This document shows positions 22,406 to 35,069 of a DNA stretch of 64,000 nt, piece after piece. The position numbers and the translations under genes were made by a program. The notes under the pieces are model-generated. The model was given only the letters and a program-made list of their open reading frames with translations. It was not told where the DNA came from and searched no databases. Source of the DNA: Epiperipatus broadwayi. Lineage: Eukaryota; Onychophora; Udeonychophora; Euonychophora; Peripatidae. Every line of letters starts with the position of its first letter. Position 1 is the stretch's first letter. The DNA lies in contig JAQFVV010006208.1 in assembly GCA_028023455.1 (NCBI GenBank), positions 11,862,984-11,926,983 on the forward strand. The letters run 5' to 3'.

Positions 22406-22880
22406 ATATAAAAAATAAAAAAAACACAAAGAAATTGAAATGTTAAAAATTTGGGATGAAAATATGTGTGGCATCTAGTCATTGAAAGATGAATATTGAC
22501 GGGAACTTTTTAACAAAATTGGGATTATATAAGACATCACTTATAAAGCTATTTATCATATAAGCATACATATTTGTGATTGAAAAATTTATATTAATAT
22601 TTTAACACAGACATTTTACATAACCACAAGTGCTAAAATATCTGAGTGTGATCTAATAGGGTTTATAAGTACAGTCTTGATCTACTACTTTTGGTGCGTG
22701 GATATTTTTACAACCACCTGAACAAATTAAATTAATTGATATTTTTTCCCCTATGTTATTCATTATTTGAAATGTTTTACTTATGGAAATTAATTTTTAA
22801 TAAAAAGAAATGAAGTAAATTAGGTAAATAACATTTATTTGTTGTGATCTGAGGTAAGAATTAATACAGAAATTGTATAA
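22406..22880. other. A-rich tail and AT-rich spacer
   Basis: The first about 30 bases are A-rich, consistent with a retroposed tail of the tRNA-like sequence. Nothing else is recognised. Confidence 0.4.
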
Positions 22881-23600
22881 CCATCATCATCATCATCATT
22901 TTCAATAATTATATATCCACTGAAGGATAAAGATCTCTCCAAGTTTAATTCATATTTTCTTATCTCTAGCCTCTCTCCTCCATATGACTCTAGGACAGTT
23001 AATTGTTTTATCCATATCTCAGATATGATCTCTTTTTAGGTCTTTTACAATCTCTTGGAATTCAGTTTAAGATTTCATCTGTTTTTTTATTAATATTTTT
23101 TCTAGCAATATGTCTACCCTAATTCCACTTCAGTTTCTTAATTTTTTAATGACGTCAGTAACACCTGCTTGTTCTCTTATCCATGTATTTTGTTTTTGAT
23201 CACTTCTTGTTACACCTAACATGCATCTCTCCATATTTCTTTGAATGGTCTGAAGTCTCTGTATTGCTCTTCTATTAAGTGTCCACGTCTCAGATCCATA
23301 AATAAGAACTGGTAAAACACATTTATTAAACACTTTTTTTTTCAAACACATGACATATTTCCATTTAATATTAAGTTATTTTTACCCAAAGCACACCAAT
23401 CAAGTTTAATTCTATGGTTAATTTCATCCATTATGTTTCCATCTGTAATATTAATCGGATCAAGGTATTTATAGTTGTTAACTTTTTCAAACTCATCATT
23501 AACAATCTTTATTTTCTTCTTTTGAAAAAGTGTATTGAACATTACTTTAAACATTTACCTTTAATCTTATTTTTTTATTTTCATCTGATAACTTCCTGAA
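22881..23600 (-). pseudogene. RTE-type LINE fragment (RT C-terminal part and 3' end)
   Basis: Two adjoining minus-strand frames, 23342-23554 and 23130-23351, give KYLDPINITDGNI, INHRIKLDWCALGKN, CLKKKVFNKCVLPVL, YGSETWTLNRRAIQRLQ and MERCMLGVTRSDQKQNTWIR. This is the familiar region after the RT domain of RTE-like non-LTR elements (YLGQ-IT-DG, EINRRI, VFNQCVLPVLTYGSETWT, MERAMLG). The frames overlap through a frameshift. A 3' tail follows with ATCCTTCAGTGGAT and a short (GAT)n at 22881-22900, also typical of RTE 3' ends. It is 5'-truncated and inactive. Confidence 0.85.
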
Positions 23601-23728
23601 GCTCTAAAGCATTATTTACATCATAAAAACAAACAAGTAAATAAAATTTTAAATAACATTATCATATATTTCTATGTTTTTATTAATTATGTTTTCAAAA
23701 ATATAATGATAGTGACTTCAAGAGACTT

Positions 23729-23845
23729 TTTTTTTCTCCATATGTCATAGCATCGGCCGGGAGGCGAACCCGCAACAACCGTCTGCAACCAACTGTTTGC
23801 TTGCAAGGCAGCTGCGCTGACTTTTCAGCTAACAACGCTTGACAA
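23729..23845 (-). mobile_element. tRNA-derived SINE (family F), copy 2
   Basis: It has the same body as the copy at 8229: TTGTCAAGCGTTGTTAGC at its 5' end on the minus strand, a B-box-like GCGGGTTCGCCTCCC, then ATGCTATGACATATGG and an A run. Flanks GAGACTT (23722-23728) and GATACTT (23846-23852) may be a target duplication with one mismatch. Confidence 0.8.
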
Positions 23846-23984
23846 GATACTTATTTTTGAAAACAAAAATGCAAAACAAATCAGTGCGGTGTGTGTTTGT
23901 ATGTATATATATATTACAAATAAAATGTCCGTTAATTAAAAACTATTGTAATAACATATATATTTCTTTTGAATGGGTTGCAAA

Positions 23985-24050
23985 ATTCAAGCTTTTTTTT
24001 TTATTTAAAGGGGAGGGGTGGCTGAAAAAATATAGCTATGGTGTGTTTAA
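23985..24050 (+). repeat. Family E repeat, half copy
   Basis: TTCAAGCTTTTTTT, TTATTTAAAGGGGAGGGGTG and GGCTGAAAAAATATAGCTAT match one arm of the palindrome at 51985-52165. Confidence 0.7.
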
Positions 24051-24123
24051 ATTTCTTTCTATATATATAATAAAAGAATCATGGTAACTTAATTTGCCTG
24101 AAGGTTTGTGGTAATGGTATTTA

Positions 24124-24597
24124 GATGTTGACTATTTTCATCATCTATCATTACATTTTTGAATGTATAAAAAATTTTAAACTTTTCAAATACAAACAAC
24201 TTGTTAGTAATTATATACAAATAGACAACGCAGGTTAGTAATTACACAATGTTTTGAGCAGTATTATTCTCCTTCTCCAGGTGTCGCTGGCCTGACAAGT
24301 AACAATATTAGCATAGGAGTCCAATTTATATCTTTATATTCTTGAATATCAACAATTTGATATTCAAGAATCTAAAGATATAATTTTAACTCTTATGGTA
24401 ATATTGTCACTGGTCAGGCCAGCAACACCTGAAGAAGAGTGGAGAGTAATACTACTTGAAACATATAATTACTAGCCTGTGTTGTTTATTTGTGTGTTAT
24501 TACTAACAAGTTGTTTGTATTTGGAAATTTAAATAAAGTTTAAAATTTTCTATGCATTCAAAATTCACTCATAGATGATAGAAATAGTCCAACATAT
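24124..24597. repeat. Family D foldback element
   Basis: The left arm (ATGTTGACTATTTTCATCAT, GAATGTATAAAAAATTTTAA, ACAAACAACTTGTTAGTAAT, GTGTCGCTGGCCTGAC) is mirrored on the right (GTCAGGCCAGCAACACC, ACTAACAAGTTGTTTGTATT, GATGATAGAAATAGTCCAAC). The centre is the perfect pair TTGATATTCAAGAATC and its mate. A second member is at 51615-51965. Confidence 0.85.
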
Positions 24598-24603
24598 TAT
24601 CAC

Positions 24604-24752
24604 ATGGTAACTTTTAAATTTTAAAACATTAATAAATACTTTGCAGAAGTGTTTTCAATTATTAAATATGTGGAAAATAAGATTATGTAGGAGTAATTGA
24701 AAGCACTTCTACAAATTGTTTTCTTATTCTTTTAAATCTTAAAAGTTACCAT
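24604..24752. repeat. Small foldback, about 150 bp
   Basis: CATGGTAACTTTTAAATTTT and AGAAGTGTTTTCAATTA are mirrored by TAATTGAAAGCACTTCT and AATCTTAAAAGTTACCATG. It directly follows the family D foldback. Confidence 0.8.
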
Positions 24753-25003
24753 GATTTATTATACTGGTTGGGATTTTTATTGATTATATGCAAAAGTTCA
24801 TGATATTTTCCATAGCAAAACTAATATTTTTTTAGTGAAACTCAATGCAACTGAGATTTATATTCCATTTTAGAACCATTATGCAATATATAACACTAGA
24901 TAGCACTGCATACAAATTCAATGCCAATTAGAGGAATCAAACTGCTCTTTTTTAAATAAAATTTAAAAGAACATTCTCTGCCTTAAATCTTATGTGATGT
25001 TAT
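24753..25003. other. AT-rich spacer
   Basis: Nothing recognised. Confidence 0.4.
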
Positions 25004-25382
25004 ATTGCTAAGACTACTAATATATGGTATGGCTGAAGATCTATCAGCCCCATATAGCTATTTGAGTTGGATATCTGGGTTTGAAGACATGTAGGTGTCT
25101 GAAATTTTCAGATTTTCCACTCAATAGATAACCTTTAGATAAATGCTGTCTTTGGGTTGGTATTTTTAGATCTAGTGTCTGAAGCTACCCTAGTGCCTCT
25201 CTGAGAAGTGCCAAAGCAGGAAACCATGGTCAGAGGATGGGGGGGGGTTTTCCCAACAGAGATATTTTAAATGCTTTCTCTGGCTAAGCATTTATCACAA
25301 AGCTTGTTGAGCAATTGGAAAATGTTCATTGTTTATACCTTACAAGTTTGAGAGAATTGGATCATGTGGTCTATGACTCTTA
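25004..25382 (+). repeat. Family C repeat, copy 2 (diverged)
   Basis: The order of blocks matches the copy at 55863: TTGCTAAGACTACTAATATA, TTTGAGTTGGATATCTGGGT, GAAGACATGTAGGTGTCTGA, TTTTCAGATTTTCCACTCAA, TGGTATTTTTAGATCTAGTG, the ribozyme-like part, CAAAGCTTGTTGAGC and an end with TCATGTGGTCTATGACTCTT. Confidence 0.8.
25196..25236 (+). ncRNA. Hammerhead-like motif with covarying stems (family C copy 2)
   Basis: Stem I is CCUCU/AGAGG, five Watson-Crick pairs that replace the ACCUCA/UGGGGU of the other family C copy. Stem II is UGC/GCA around CAAA. GAA is followed by the self-complementary ACCAUGGU and C17 at 25231. The core reads CUGAGAA, one change from CUGANGA. Both stems are rebuilt by compensating changes although the primary sequence is diverged. 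Confidence 0.6.
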
Positions 25383-26103
25383 TTTTGACTATTAAATAGT
25401 TAAATTTATTTATGCATAGCAATTGTTTCTTTAATAGATCTCCAAAGAGAATAAAGGATGAAGAAAATATTGCTCCCAAAGTTATCAAACTTTCAAGCGA
25501 TGAAATTTAGCAGTTTATTTTGTTTTATCTTTTAGCAATTTAATGACATATATTTATTAAAATTGTGATGTAGTTCTAAAATTGTGATACCAGAATTAAT
25601 TTTGTTAAAAAAGTTGCAAATAACGTAAACTACCATTGAGAATGTTATTGCTTAGTTATATTTTATTCTTTTACTTGGATAGTTTATCTGCCTTAACATA
25701 CATCTAATTAAGAAAAAACTATATCCCATATAATAACAATAATTTGGATTGGCTTTGAAGTAGTTATCTATCACAAAAAAATTCATCTAAAAAGTTGGCA
25801 CAGTTTTCTCTAGCCAGAGTTTAAAACCATATTGATGGTATTTCAGGAAGATGCCTTTAACCCATTCTTTATCAAATTTACCATTCAAATTTATGCAATG
25901 AATATACTATTATTTTAAGTCACCACATTCCTGACTATTTATGGCAGCTATAACAGATTTTCATTTTTAGTTTTCAATCCCAGACAGTATACATCATTGT
26001 GAATTAATTTATTCTTAAATGAAGTATTATTTTTTTACTAATATGATATATTTGCATAAAATTGAGGAATATTTAATGTAAGTTTTTTAATTTTATTTCA
26101 TTT
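25383..26103. other. AT-rich DNA, nothing recognised
   Basis: No gene or repeat family seen. Confidence 0.4.
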
Positions 26104-26104
26104 A

Positions 26105-26140
<36 letters not shown>
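26104..26140. repeat. (TA)n microsatellite
   Basis: Uninterrupted TA dinucleotides of about 34 bp. Confidence 0.95.
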
Positions 26141-26141
<1 letters not shown>

Positions 26142-26609
26142 CTAATAGTATGACATTAATATTGTTCTTTTCAGAAATAAAGTTGTGCAGGTTTAACTAA
26201 ATATACACTTTCCCTTCTAAAATTCTAGAAATACTTACTATCTATTGTTTATCAGACATATATAATGTTAATATTAATATCTACCTTATTTATGCCTTGT
26301 ATTCTCATTTTGTATTTTTTCATTATACTTTATGTCAGTATTTTCTTCTAGAACAATTGATAAACTCACTCAAACAATAGTATGCCAATTATCTGCAATA
26401 TTATTTGTCTAATTCACAATAGAATTACCTTATATTTCTTGATCCACGATTGCATCAAACTGAGCTATCTCTAGTTTTGCCTTTAATATAGTTTTTTCCC
26501 CATGCTTCCCCTTTAAGTTCTTAAATTTCTTCCTTACTATTTATCTTATATTTAAATAAATCACATAATATAATATAAAATAATTTTATATAACAACAAT
26601 AATTGTATA
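26141..26609. other. AT-rich spacer
   Basis: Nothing recognised. Confidence 0.4.
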
Positions 26610-26955
<346 letters not shown>

Positions 26956-27132
26956 TAAAAAAGCTTTTTACAGAAAATATTTATTTTTGCTTTTTCCACT
27001 GTGATGGAACTATTTTAAAACTTCAATTTACATTGCATACATAGTGGCATCTGTCATCTATCATATATATATATAATAATGTAATTATATTCCAAATAAT
27101 AGTAAATAAAATAAATTCCAATATAAACTTTG

Positions 27133-27472
27133 TAATCAATAGTAGTACTTTCAATTATATTCATAATCATTTTTAATTAAACTAATTTAATTTCAAAGTG
27201 CTGGAAAATATGTGCTGATTTACATATACCATAATTCACTAATCTTAATATTTACTGATTGTCTGTTTATTTTCACATTTTTATAATAATTAATAAAAAT
27301 TGCCTCTTTAATTTTTCTTTTTTCATTATTTCTTTCTTGATTTAAAATCTTAATTATGGGATATGCAAATCAACTTGTGGTTTCCACATGATACTGTTTT
27401 ACCGGATTTTGAAAGTAAATCAGTTTGGTTGAGAATGATTATAAATATAATTGAAAGTACTACTATTGATTA
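27133..27472. repeat. Foldback/MITE with about 65-bp inverted ends
   Basis: TAATCAATAGTAGTACTTTC, AATTATATTCATAATCATTT and TTAAACTAATTTAATTTCAA on the left are mirrored at about 27408-27472. The interior is about 210 bp, AT-rich and noncoding. Confidence 0.8.
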
Positions 27473-28877
27473 ACCCTCTCGTAGGTCTGCATTTTCTGAT
27501 GTTTTTCTTTGTCTCACACATCAATGTAAAATATATGAAAAAATGATTATTACTTCTTTGAAAATAATAAATTTGACTTCATTTGATAGATATTTTTGTT
27601 TACTACTGAAATAAATTTTAAATGTTCACATTTTGTTTTTGTAAATATTTAAAAAATGAGATTGTAAACAAAACAAAGAATTTAGATGTCATTGTTTCTA
27701 GAAACATTATTTTCAGTATATAAAATCAACAAAATATTTCTTAATTGTTGTTATTTTTAATATCCAAATGAATATTTATTTATTTCTCTCATATCTAACA
27801 AATTATGCTTTAAAAGTTTAAAATTTTCGAATATTTATTGCAAAATTGCAATATTTTCATACTCGTAAGTATAAATAGAGTGCTTAGGTAGAAACTAAGC
27901 TTGTAAATTGCTTCAGGCCATGCTTACATTCACTGGTAATATAACATTATATTTTTGAAAATAAAGTATTTCAAGTCAAAATAAGTTATTAATAATTTAT
28001 ATTTCTTGATATCTAATAAATATAGTGTAAATATTTTTTTTTTAAAATATCTAAAACTGTAATAAATTTGTCAATAAACACATTTTTGGTCATTGGAACT
28101 ATTTTCTTTAAACAATGTTGTAAAAAGCCAAATATTTTGCAGCCTTGGCAACAGATAATGGCTGAATGCCTTCTACTCTAAAATTTTTAGTGAAAATTTA
28201 ATATGATAAAACATACCATTTTACATGCACTTGATCTATGGATAATAGAGGCCTTGAAATATAAATATTAACTAAGTAATTATGACAACTATGCTATTCA
28301 AACAACATTCCTATTTACTATGAATATTAGCATCAAATCATAAATCTGTTAATTTCAGGAAAAATATAAACAAATGAATAAATAAATAGTTTCTGGAAAA
28401 TAATTAAGTGAACCATAAAAATATCACTTGAATAAAATCAATATTATTACTAATTATCACATATTTCAATTTCTGTTACTACATTCACCATAGTAACTTA
28501 CGTATTACAAAATTAAATGTTTTATGTTTCATATATGTTTGTCTATTAATTAGTTTATGGGAAAATATTAAAAACATCTGTAAAATATATATTCATTAAA
28601 ACATATTAAAAATGTAATATGGATTCTTTATTTTTGGTTAAAAATGAAAAATAATATTGAACTTGTAAAACAGGATTTTATTTTTACTGTATCCAATTAT
28701 TTTAAAATCTTCATTTCACTTATTAATTGGAGGCAAATTTTCTTAAACAATTTTCTTATATCAATGAGTGAGCATTGAATGATATTCAACAGTAGTCTTG
28801 ACAACATTAACAGTAGTAAGGGTATGTTACAAATAGAACTGAAATGCTGTAACTTGAGTTATTGTAATTTTGTTGCT
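27473..28877. other. AT-rich DNA, nothing recognised
   Basis: No gene or window-shared repeat is seen. Confidence 0.4.
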
Positions 28878-29617
28878 TTAACATTTTGCGCACTGATTAT
28901 TTTATTGGCCAAGTGAGGTAAAAGTCTAAACTTTTAATTGGTCAATTCACAAACTCAACTGTCAAAATATATTCATTTTTTAATATTATATTCACTTTAG
29001 TTTCATTTGTAAAAAGTATATTAATAATTTGTCAGGTTATGAAAGTGAATGAAAGTTTTTTCAAAAATAAATTTTTATTTATAATTATAAAAATATTCGA
29101 TAGTGGCAAATCTAAAACAAATGTTACTTACCAACTAAAAAGTTTTGCTGATGTCAGTGATTTTTTTCCCAATTTTACATAGCGGAAAAGTAAATAATTT
29201 TTACTAAAGTCTTAACTATTTTTCTAAAATAATTTTATTTTTAGTATATTTTATCAAAATAATTTATAATTTGTCAAAAAAAACTTTTAAAATGGTCTAA
29301 AACATTCGTTTATCACTTTCAAAATGAAAGAAAAGAAATCATAGTGGTTTAGTTATTGTCAAGCAGTTTTCTTTGTCCTTGATGGTTGACAGCCAATCAG
29401 CATCAAGGATGGATTGCCCTCTTCCTTTGTTAGATCTTCAATGTCAGTTTTATTGATTTTTTCCTTGTAAAATAATTCAAGAGAAGGCAGCATTTTACGG
29501 AACTTTTTTTAACCTTTAAAAATAATGCAAAATCTTTATGGTAGCATTAAAAATGATGGAATTAGAGCGACTTGAAGCCATCTCGGTTTTAGTCACAATG
29601 ATCACACAAAAGATTAA
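28878..29617 (-). mobile_element. piggyBac-like nonautonomous element, copy 2 (TTAA at both ends)
   Basis: It is bounded by TTAA at 28878-28881 and 29614-29617. Inside the TTAA the tips are CATTTTGCGCACTGATT and, on the other strand, TCTTTTGTGTGATCATTG. The 740-bp body is the reverse complement of 18959-19730. TTAA targets with TTTGCGC-like tips suit piggyBac-like elements. No transposase frame is present, so it would depend on a relative elsewhere. Confidence 0.8.
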
Positions 29618-32600
29618 ACAGACAAGTTTATATCTGTCTTTAAAATTTTTATTAAATTTTTAATTTTTAAGTGATTAATTTCTAAAATTGTGGGAGGATA
29701 AACCCAACTGTCTGCCCATTCAATTAGGGCAGTCCATTGATAAAATTTCAGGGGAAATGGCAAAAATGTAAAAAAAAACAACCCATCAAAATGTGTTGTA
29801 TTGCAAGTCAGCTATAAAAAATATTTTGTTGTTAAAATCTATGATTTTATCTATTTATTCATGATGAATACAAACCCCATGATGTGTATATGGATGTCAT
29901 ATTTCTGATCAATGAATTTCATGAGATCAATTAATTTGACTTATGTGCGATATTAAGCAATTTAAATTTCACTTTCTTAATTTGGAAAGAAAAGACTAGC
30001 ATTTATAACAGAATTTTGTCAATGGAAGAATTCTATTTATATATTATTACCAATGAAAAAATGAAAATAAAGCCAGGGATGTGTGGTTTTGCATCAACTA
30101 AGTATCTATTATTTAAAAATATTGTATATATATTGTACCCTCACTTTCAGGAAATTTGTAATAACAATAAATTGGTCTAGCTCAGATAAATAATCATGTT
30201 CATCTAAAATGTATCTAATCAATAATAACTCTATTCTTTAATCCTATCTGTTATTAAATTAGTTCAAATTAATAAATAATAATATAGTTCGGTTTCATAT
30301 ATTAAATAAGTAAATATCTAATAAAAAATCATGAGACTGTGAAGTGAGTTTACAAGTGGCAAAACGAATACATTGAGCCAATATCCCATAGGATACTACC
30401 TCAATGGCATAAGAATACTATCCCTTCCTATTATCTCAAACAATAAATCTATAGCATTCCTACATCTTCAACAATAATTAACTAAGTAAAAATATTCCTA
30501 ATTAATTAAAATTATCTCAATAAAATAATTCTCATCTCTTTATCTAAATAATCTAACTCAAATAATCTCAGGTTCTTTTAAAATAATTTGAAGCAATTAT
30601 ATTTTATGTAATTAAGCATGATAAGGGATTTAATATCATTCCTAACTACAACTGACTAATTCTAATAATTAAAAATAATAATAATTTTCAATGTATACTC
30701 TAATCTCATTGTAATGTTAATCATGTATAATAATAAATAATAACATAATGTAATCTTTTATTATCCATATGGCATCTTAAATAAATATGTGGTATGATCT
30801 TATAATCTGAAAATATGTGGCAACCAAAAATAATACTATAATTCTGTGTAAATATTTTCTAGTTATTCTATGACCATAATAATGATATGATAAATGAAGT
30901 TTCTAAAAGAAAAATCATATCAAGAAAATATAATTCTTAAATAATATAATTATATTTGTGTTGTGCAAATATTATATCTTAATTCTAATTATCTGTGATT
31001 ATGTAACTGTGATGTGGAGAAATTGAATCAACACCAAAGTTTATAAAACAAACTTAACAAATTTTATTAACAAACTCAACACTAAAATATGTACATTATT
31101 TACAATATTCATGAACTTTGTTTACTCCCATTTATGTATTTTCAAAAAAAAAAAAAAATAGATTAAGTAAAATCAAATATAGAATACAGAACATTGTTTA
31201 TATAAAAAAAATATCTACTATTTTAAAAAATATCATAGTATCTCTATTATATCTCCATTCAGTTTCATTAAGTCAATAAGTTTTTTTTTTTAAAAAGTAT
31301 AAGATAAATTAATTAGTTCAATATGCATTTATTATTATTATTTAGTTCTTTTCAAAAATAATTTTACTATTCCATATAGTCATTCCTAACTTATTAATAA
31401 TGTGAATAACCTTAATTAATAGCATAGCAATTAAACTAAACTGCTTACTAATTATTAATTTTAATGTTAGATAAAATGTATGTACTGATGTATTGTTATT
31501 ATAAAATAACTTTTATAAAACTTATGATATACTTATATTCTTCAAAAACACGATTTAGTTTTATCCCTTTACTTGTAAAAATATGCATCATAATTAAGTC
31601 TTTTAAAAACTTAATAATTAAACAACATCTTTATAAACCCACTTTAATTATCATTTATTCATTTGTAATAAATAACAATCAATTCCAAATATGGAAAGTT
31701 TTATGATTCTTTACTGACAAACTATATTTTTGTACTCTTTGCATTTATTTCTATCTTTGCTTAAAATAATATAACCTATCTTATTTTCTTCAATAACAAT
31801 TCTGCACTTCAAACTTATTCATCATTTCATATTTTAAATACCATCCTTCACGATGCAATCCGAGAAATTTTGATAGTAAATAAACAGGTAAGTATATGGA
31901 ATAAACTAGAGTTTTAATTCAATAGTACCACTATCCAATAATCATCATGGTAACAGTGTATAATAAATGAGGTATGACTTCTTTGTCTAATAACCTCTAC
32001 TACTAAATGAAATGTCCAAGCTATTTATTTAGCTCTATGGAACATTCAACTTCAACACACATAAACACTGCCATGAACATATACAAGCTATAGGGCTAAG
32101 TTATCTATACTTGCATAATCATTATTATTAACTACCCTTATTCCAATATAAATAAATCCTACATAAAACATTACCTCGGTTTCATTTAACTTACTACCAA
32201 GCTATTATCATTAGAGATCTATCACCTTACATTGCTAAATTCTTCCCACATTTCTATAACAATAAATAAATTCACATATAAATAACAATCGAACTGATCA
32301 ATAAGAAAAGATTACTTCATTCTTTGATAACTCTTAAACCCAAAAATATAAACAATCAGTATCGATATACCACTTTACTACCTTACTCACTTAAAATAAA
32401 CACTAAGTTCAGTTATAATAGAATCATATACTTATATTTCCCTTATATTAAAATATACTTATAATATAAATAAAAGTATGCATATTTTTAAAATGAATAA
32501 ATAAATTATAAGCTGTGTGTATGCATCATGTTTTTCATATACATTCTCATGCATCCACACAAAAAAAATAAAATAAAATACATTATAAAATTATCAATAT

Positions 32601-34953
32601 TCTTACAATTGTTACCATAAATAATATGTCTTCACTGGCGATTACTTAATTGATGTTTCTGGATCACGAACTAAATAAAACATTACCTATTATCATTTAT
32701 CCCACATTATCATACTTTAAAAATATTACATTTTTTTTTAAATTATTAAAGATTTTTATAAGAATTTAATCACTAGGTTAGTAAATCATTTAATGTTCTA
32801 TGTTACTACTCTATTTCTATTCTATGAATAAGCATTAATATTAATTTTTAGTAAAAATAATTCAAAATCATATTTACAAAAACTCCATCGAAAGTTCATT
32901 AAAAGAAGAATGTTCATTTTTCTCCTGGTACAGCGCTTGTAGACAAAACTTTTACTGACATGCATGCTCTAATGGTTCCACTTTAACAAAATGTTGGACA
33001 ACTTTTTTAAAAAAAAATAATAATAAAACAAAGGTAAGTCGACTTGTAAAATATCCAAATGGCTTTATAAATAGTTCATAGTTCTTATTTCAAACAGTAA
33101 TTGTTAAATGTATTTTCAATATTGTATGATGACATAAATTTCCAAAGTTTTACTATGTTTACTCAGATTTCCCATCAGTCTGTGTTCCTTGATACAACAC
33201 CAAATTAGCATTCCTCGGTATTTAAAATGTAGATAAAATTCCATAAATAATTTTATGACTTTTGTATGTCCAGCATACATTAATTAATTTATTTTAAAGA
33301 TTTTTCAATATGATATAAATCTATTTGCTAATAATCTTAATTTTTATATCTTTTTAAAAATCATAGTTTTAAAATTGATTTTCAATATTTCTTCATAAAG
33401 AAATATTTTAGCGTCTTAAAATAATTGTTTGATCAAATTTAAAGGATTTTTTTTAAAAAATACTTTACTATCTTATTTTAAATAAGCTTTCTGAATAAAA
33501 AGCATTTCATATTTTTTTTACTTTCTATTTCTGATGAGCTTTTCTAAATCTCCTCCATGAAGTCCCATTTACTAAATCACTCGTAGGTTAACATGACATT
33601 AATATAGGAAAAATTATGTGCCTAATAGAAAAATAATAATTCAACATTTCTATCCATAAATTTAAATTCAATGATGATTTCTTCATGTTTAGTTTGACGT
33701 TAAAATTAGGTTTAATAAATTAGCAGGTAAGGAATTACTTAACTTTTAGCCTCGCATCTCGGTATTATACGATCTTTTAATGATGAATTACTGTACTTTC
33801 TTTTAGAATTTAAAATAAATAAAATTGACTATTACTAGTACACTTAATTAATTGAAGTTTTAGTATTAATAACAACAATAGTAGTAGTAGTAGTAGTAGT
33901 TGTAAAAACTTGTGTACCTCTTTTATATCTAAATAATTTACTTCCCTGATTGGTCAATTTAAACAATGCTTATTTATTTCCCTGGTCAAAAACATTGCCT
34001 TAAAATTAAAATAAATAATAATTTACTAAATATTTATTATTTATTATATTATTTAATTCTTAGTTAATTTTCATATTTTATTTACACATACCAAACACTT
34101 TAAAATAACTTTTAAAAATCATATTATAATATTTATTATTACTTTTAACTTTTTTAAAATGTAGTTATCTTTTAAAACAAAATAAAAATCTAATTTTTAC
34201 TTATTACATTCATTTTAAAGACCCAACTTAATATTTATAACAGCTAATATTATTTTATTCTGGGATAGACAAATATAATATTTTTAAATCATATATTAGA
34301 ATTTTAAAACAGTTTCAACTTTATTAGAAAAACTCCGCACCTGTGAATATCTACACATCACATGATTTACAAAAATACATGAAACGCTCATAATTTAACT
34401 GAAAATAAAATAAGTGATTTAATTTACAAAATATTACATAAAAATAATATTATAGCAAAATTTAGAATAATTATTTTAATATTATAAAATCAAATATGCA
34501 CTTTTCTCCCATATTATCACTTTTAATTAAATGTTTTTTAAAGTAGAATTATTAAATATAATTATTATTATTAAATAGTCTATTTATTTAACTTCAAGTT
34601 ATTACTTTCAAAATTTACTTTAATCATTTATTTACAAGACTTATTAATGCAGTATTTATTATGGCCAGTTTTCCCAACCATACAATATTATAATTTATCT
34701 TTAGTTAACTGTTTTTTAAAATACTAACACAATATTATACAGTAAATATTTTTATTTGCTCTAACTAGATTTTTAAAAGATCCTCAACACATTATATACA
34801 TCATGCCCTTAATTAGCTTTGAAATTTAAAATTTTCTAGTAAATTGATCTAAATAATTCATCCTTACCTAAACAAAAGGGTACAATATATATTAAAAGAA
34901 AATATCAGAATTTAAACGCAAAAAATAATTGAATTCAAATCTGTGATAGTTAG
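29618..34953. other. AT-rich, repeat-poor desert
   Basis: Over 5 kb without the repeat families that fill the rest of the window. A (TAG)n run lies at 33879-33900. A 22-codon plus-strand frame at about 32912-32980 (HFSPGTALVDKTFTD) looks protein-like but is too short to call. Long intron or intergenic DNA is likely. Confidence 0.5.
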
Positions 34954-35069
34954 CATTCGTGTTTATCTTCTCTACTTGAAAGAAAATCATCTACACATTG
35001 GGATCAGAAACAAGAAACCAGAAGCTATGATGGACCAGTATGTGAAAATGGACAATTTTCATTTAGAAG
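34954..35069 (+). CDS. Candidate internal exon, unidentified
   Basis: A 116-bp stretch that follows a TAG (34951-34953) as possible acceptor and precedes AG|GTATGA (GT at 35070) as a good donor. One frame is open throughout and gives a charged, varied peptide including LLERKSSTHWDQKQETRS and YDGPVCENGQFSFR. Its base composition is less AT-rich than its surroundings. Against it: the polypyrimidine tract before the acceptor is weak, the overlapping ATG frame (34943-35143) is also open, and no neighbouring exon is found. I do not recognise the protein family. Confidence 0.25.

Noticed and set aside
21446-22482. Series of minus-strand frames with repeated MSSTMENHMTVSPQG peptides
   Set aside because: They come from a 109-bp tandem unit, which shifts frame each unit and runs into stops after about two units; no single protein is possible.
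32912-32980. 22-codon protein-like stretch HFSPGTALVDKTFTD
   Set aside because: Too short, with no splice context that I can defend.
34954-35000. RT-like CVDDF motif on the minus strand
   Set aside because: The frame is closed a few codons upstream and no other RT motif is nearby; chance match.
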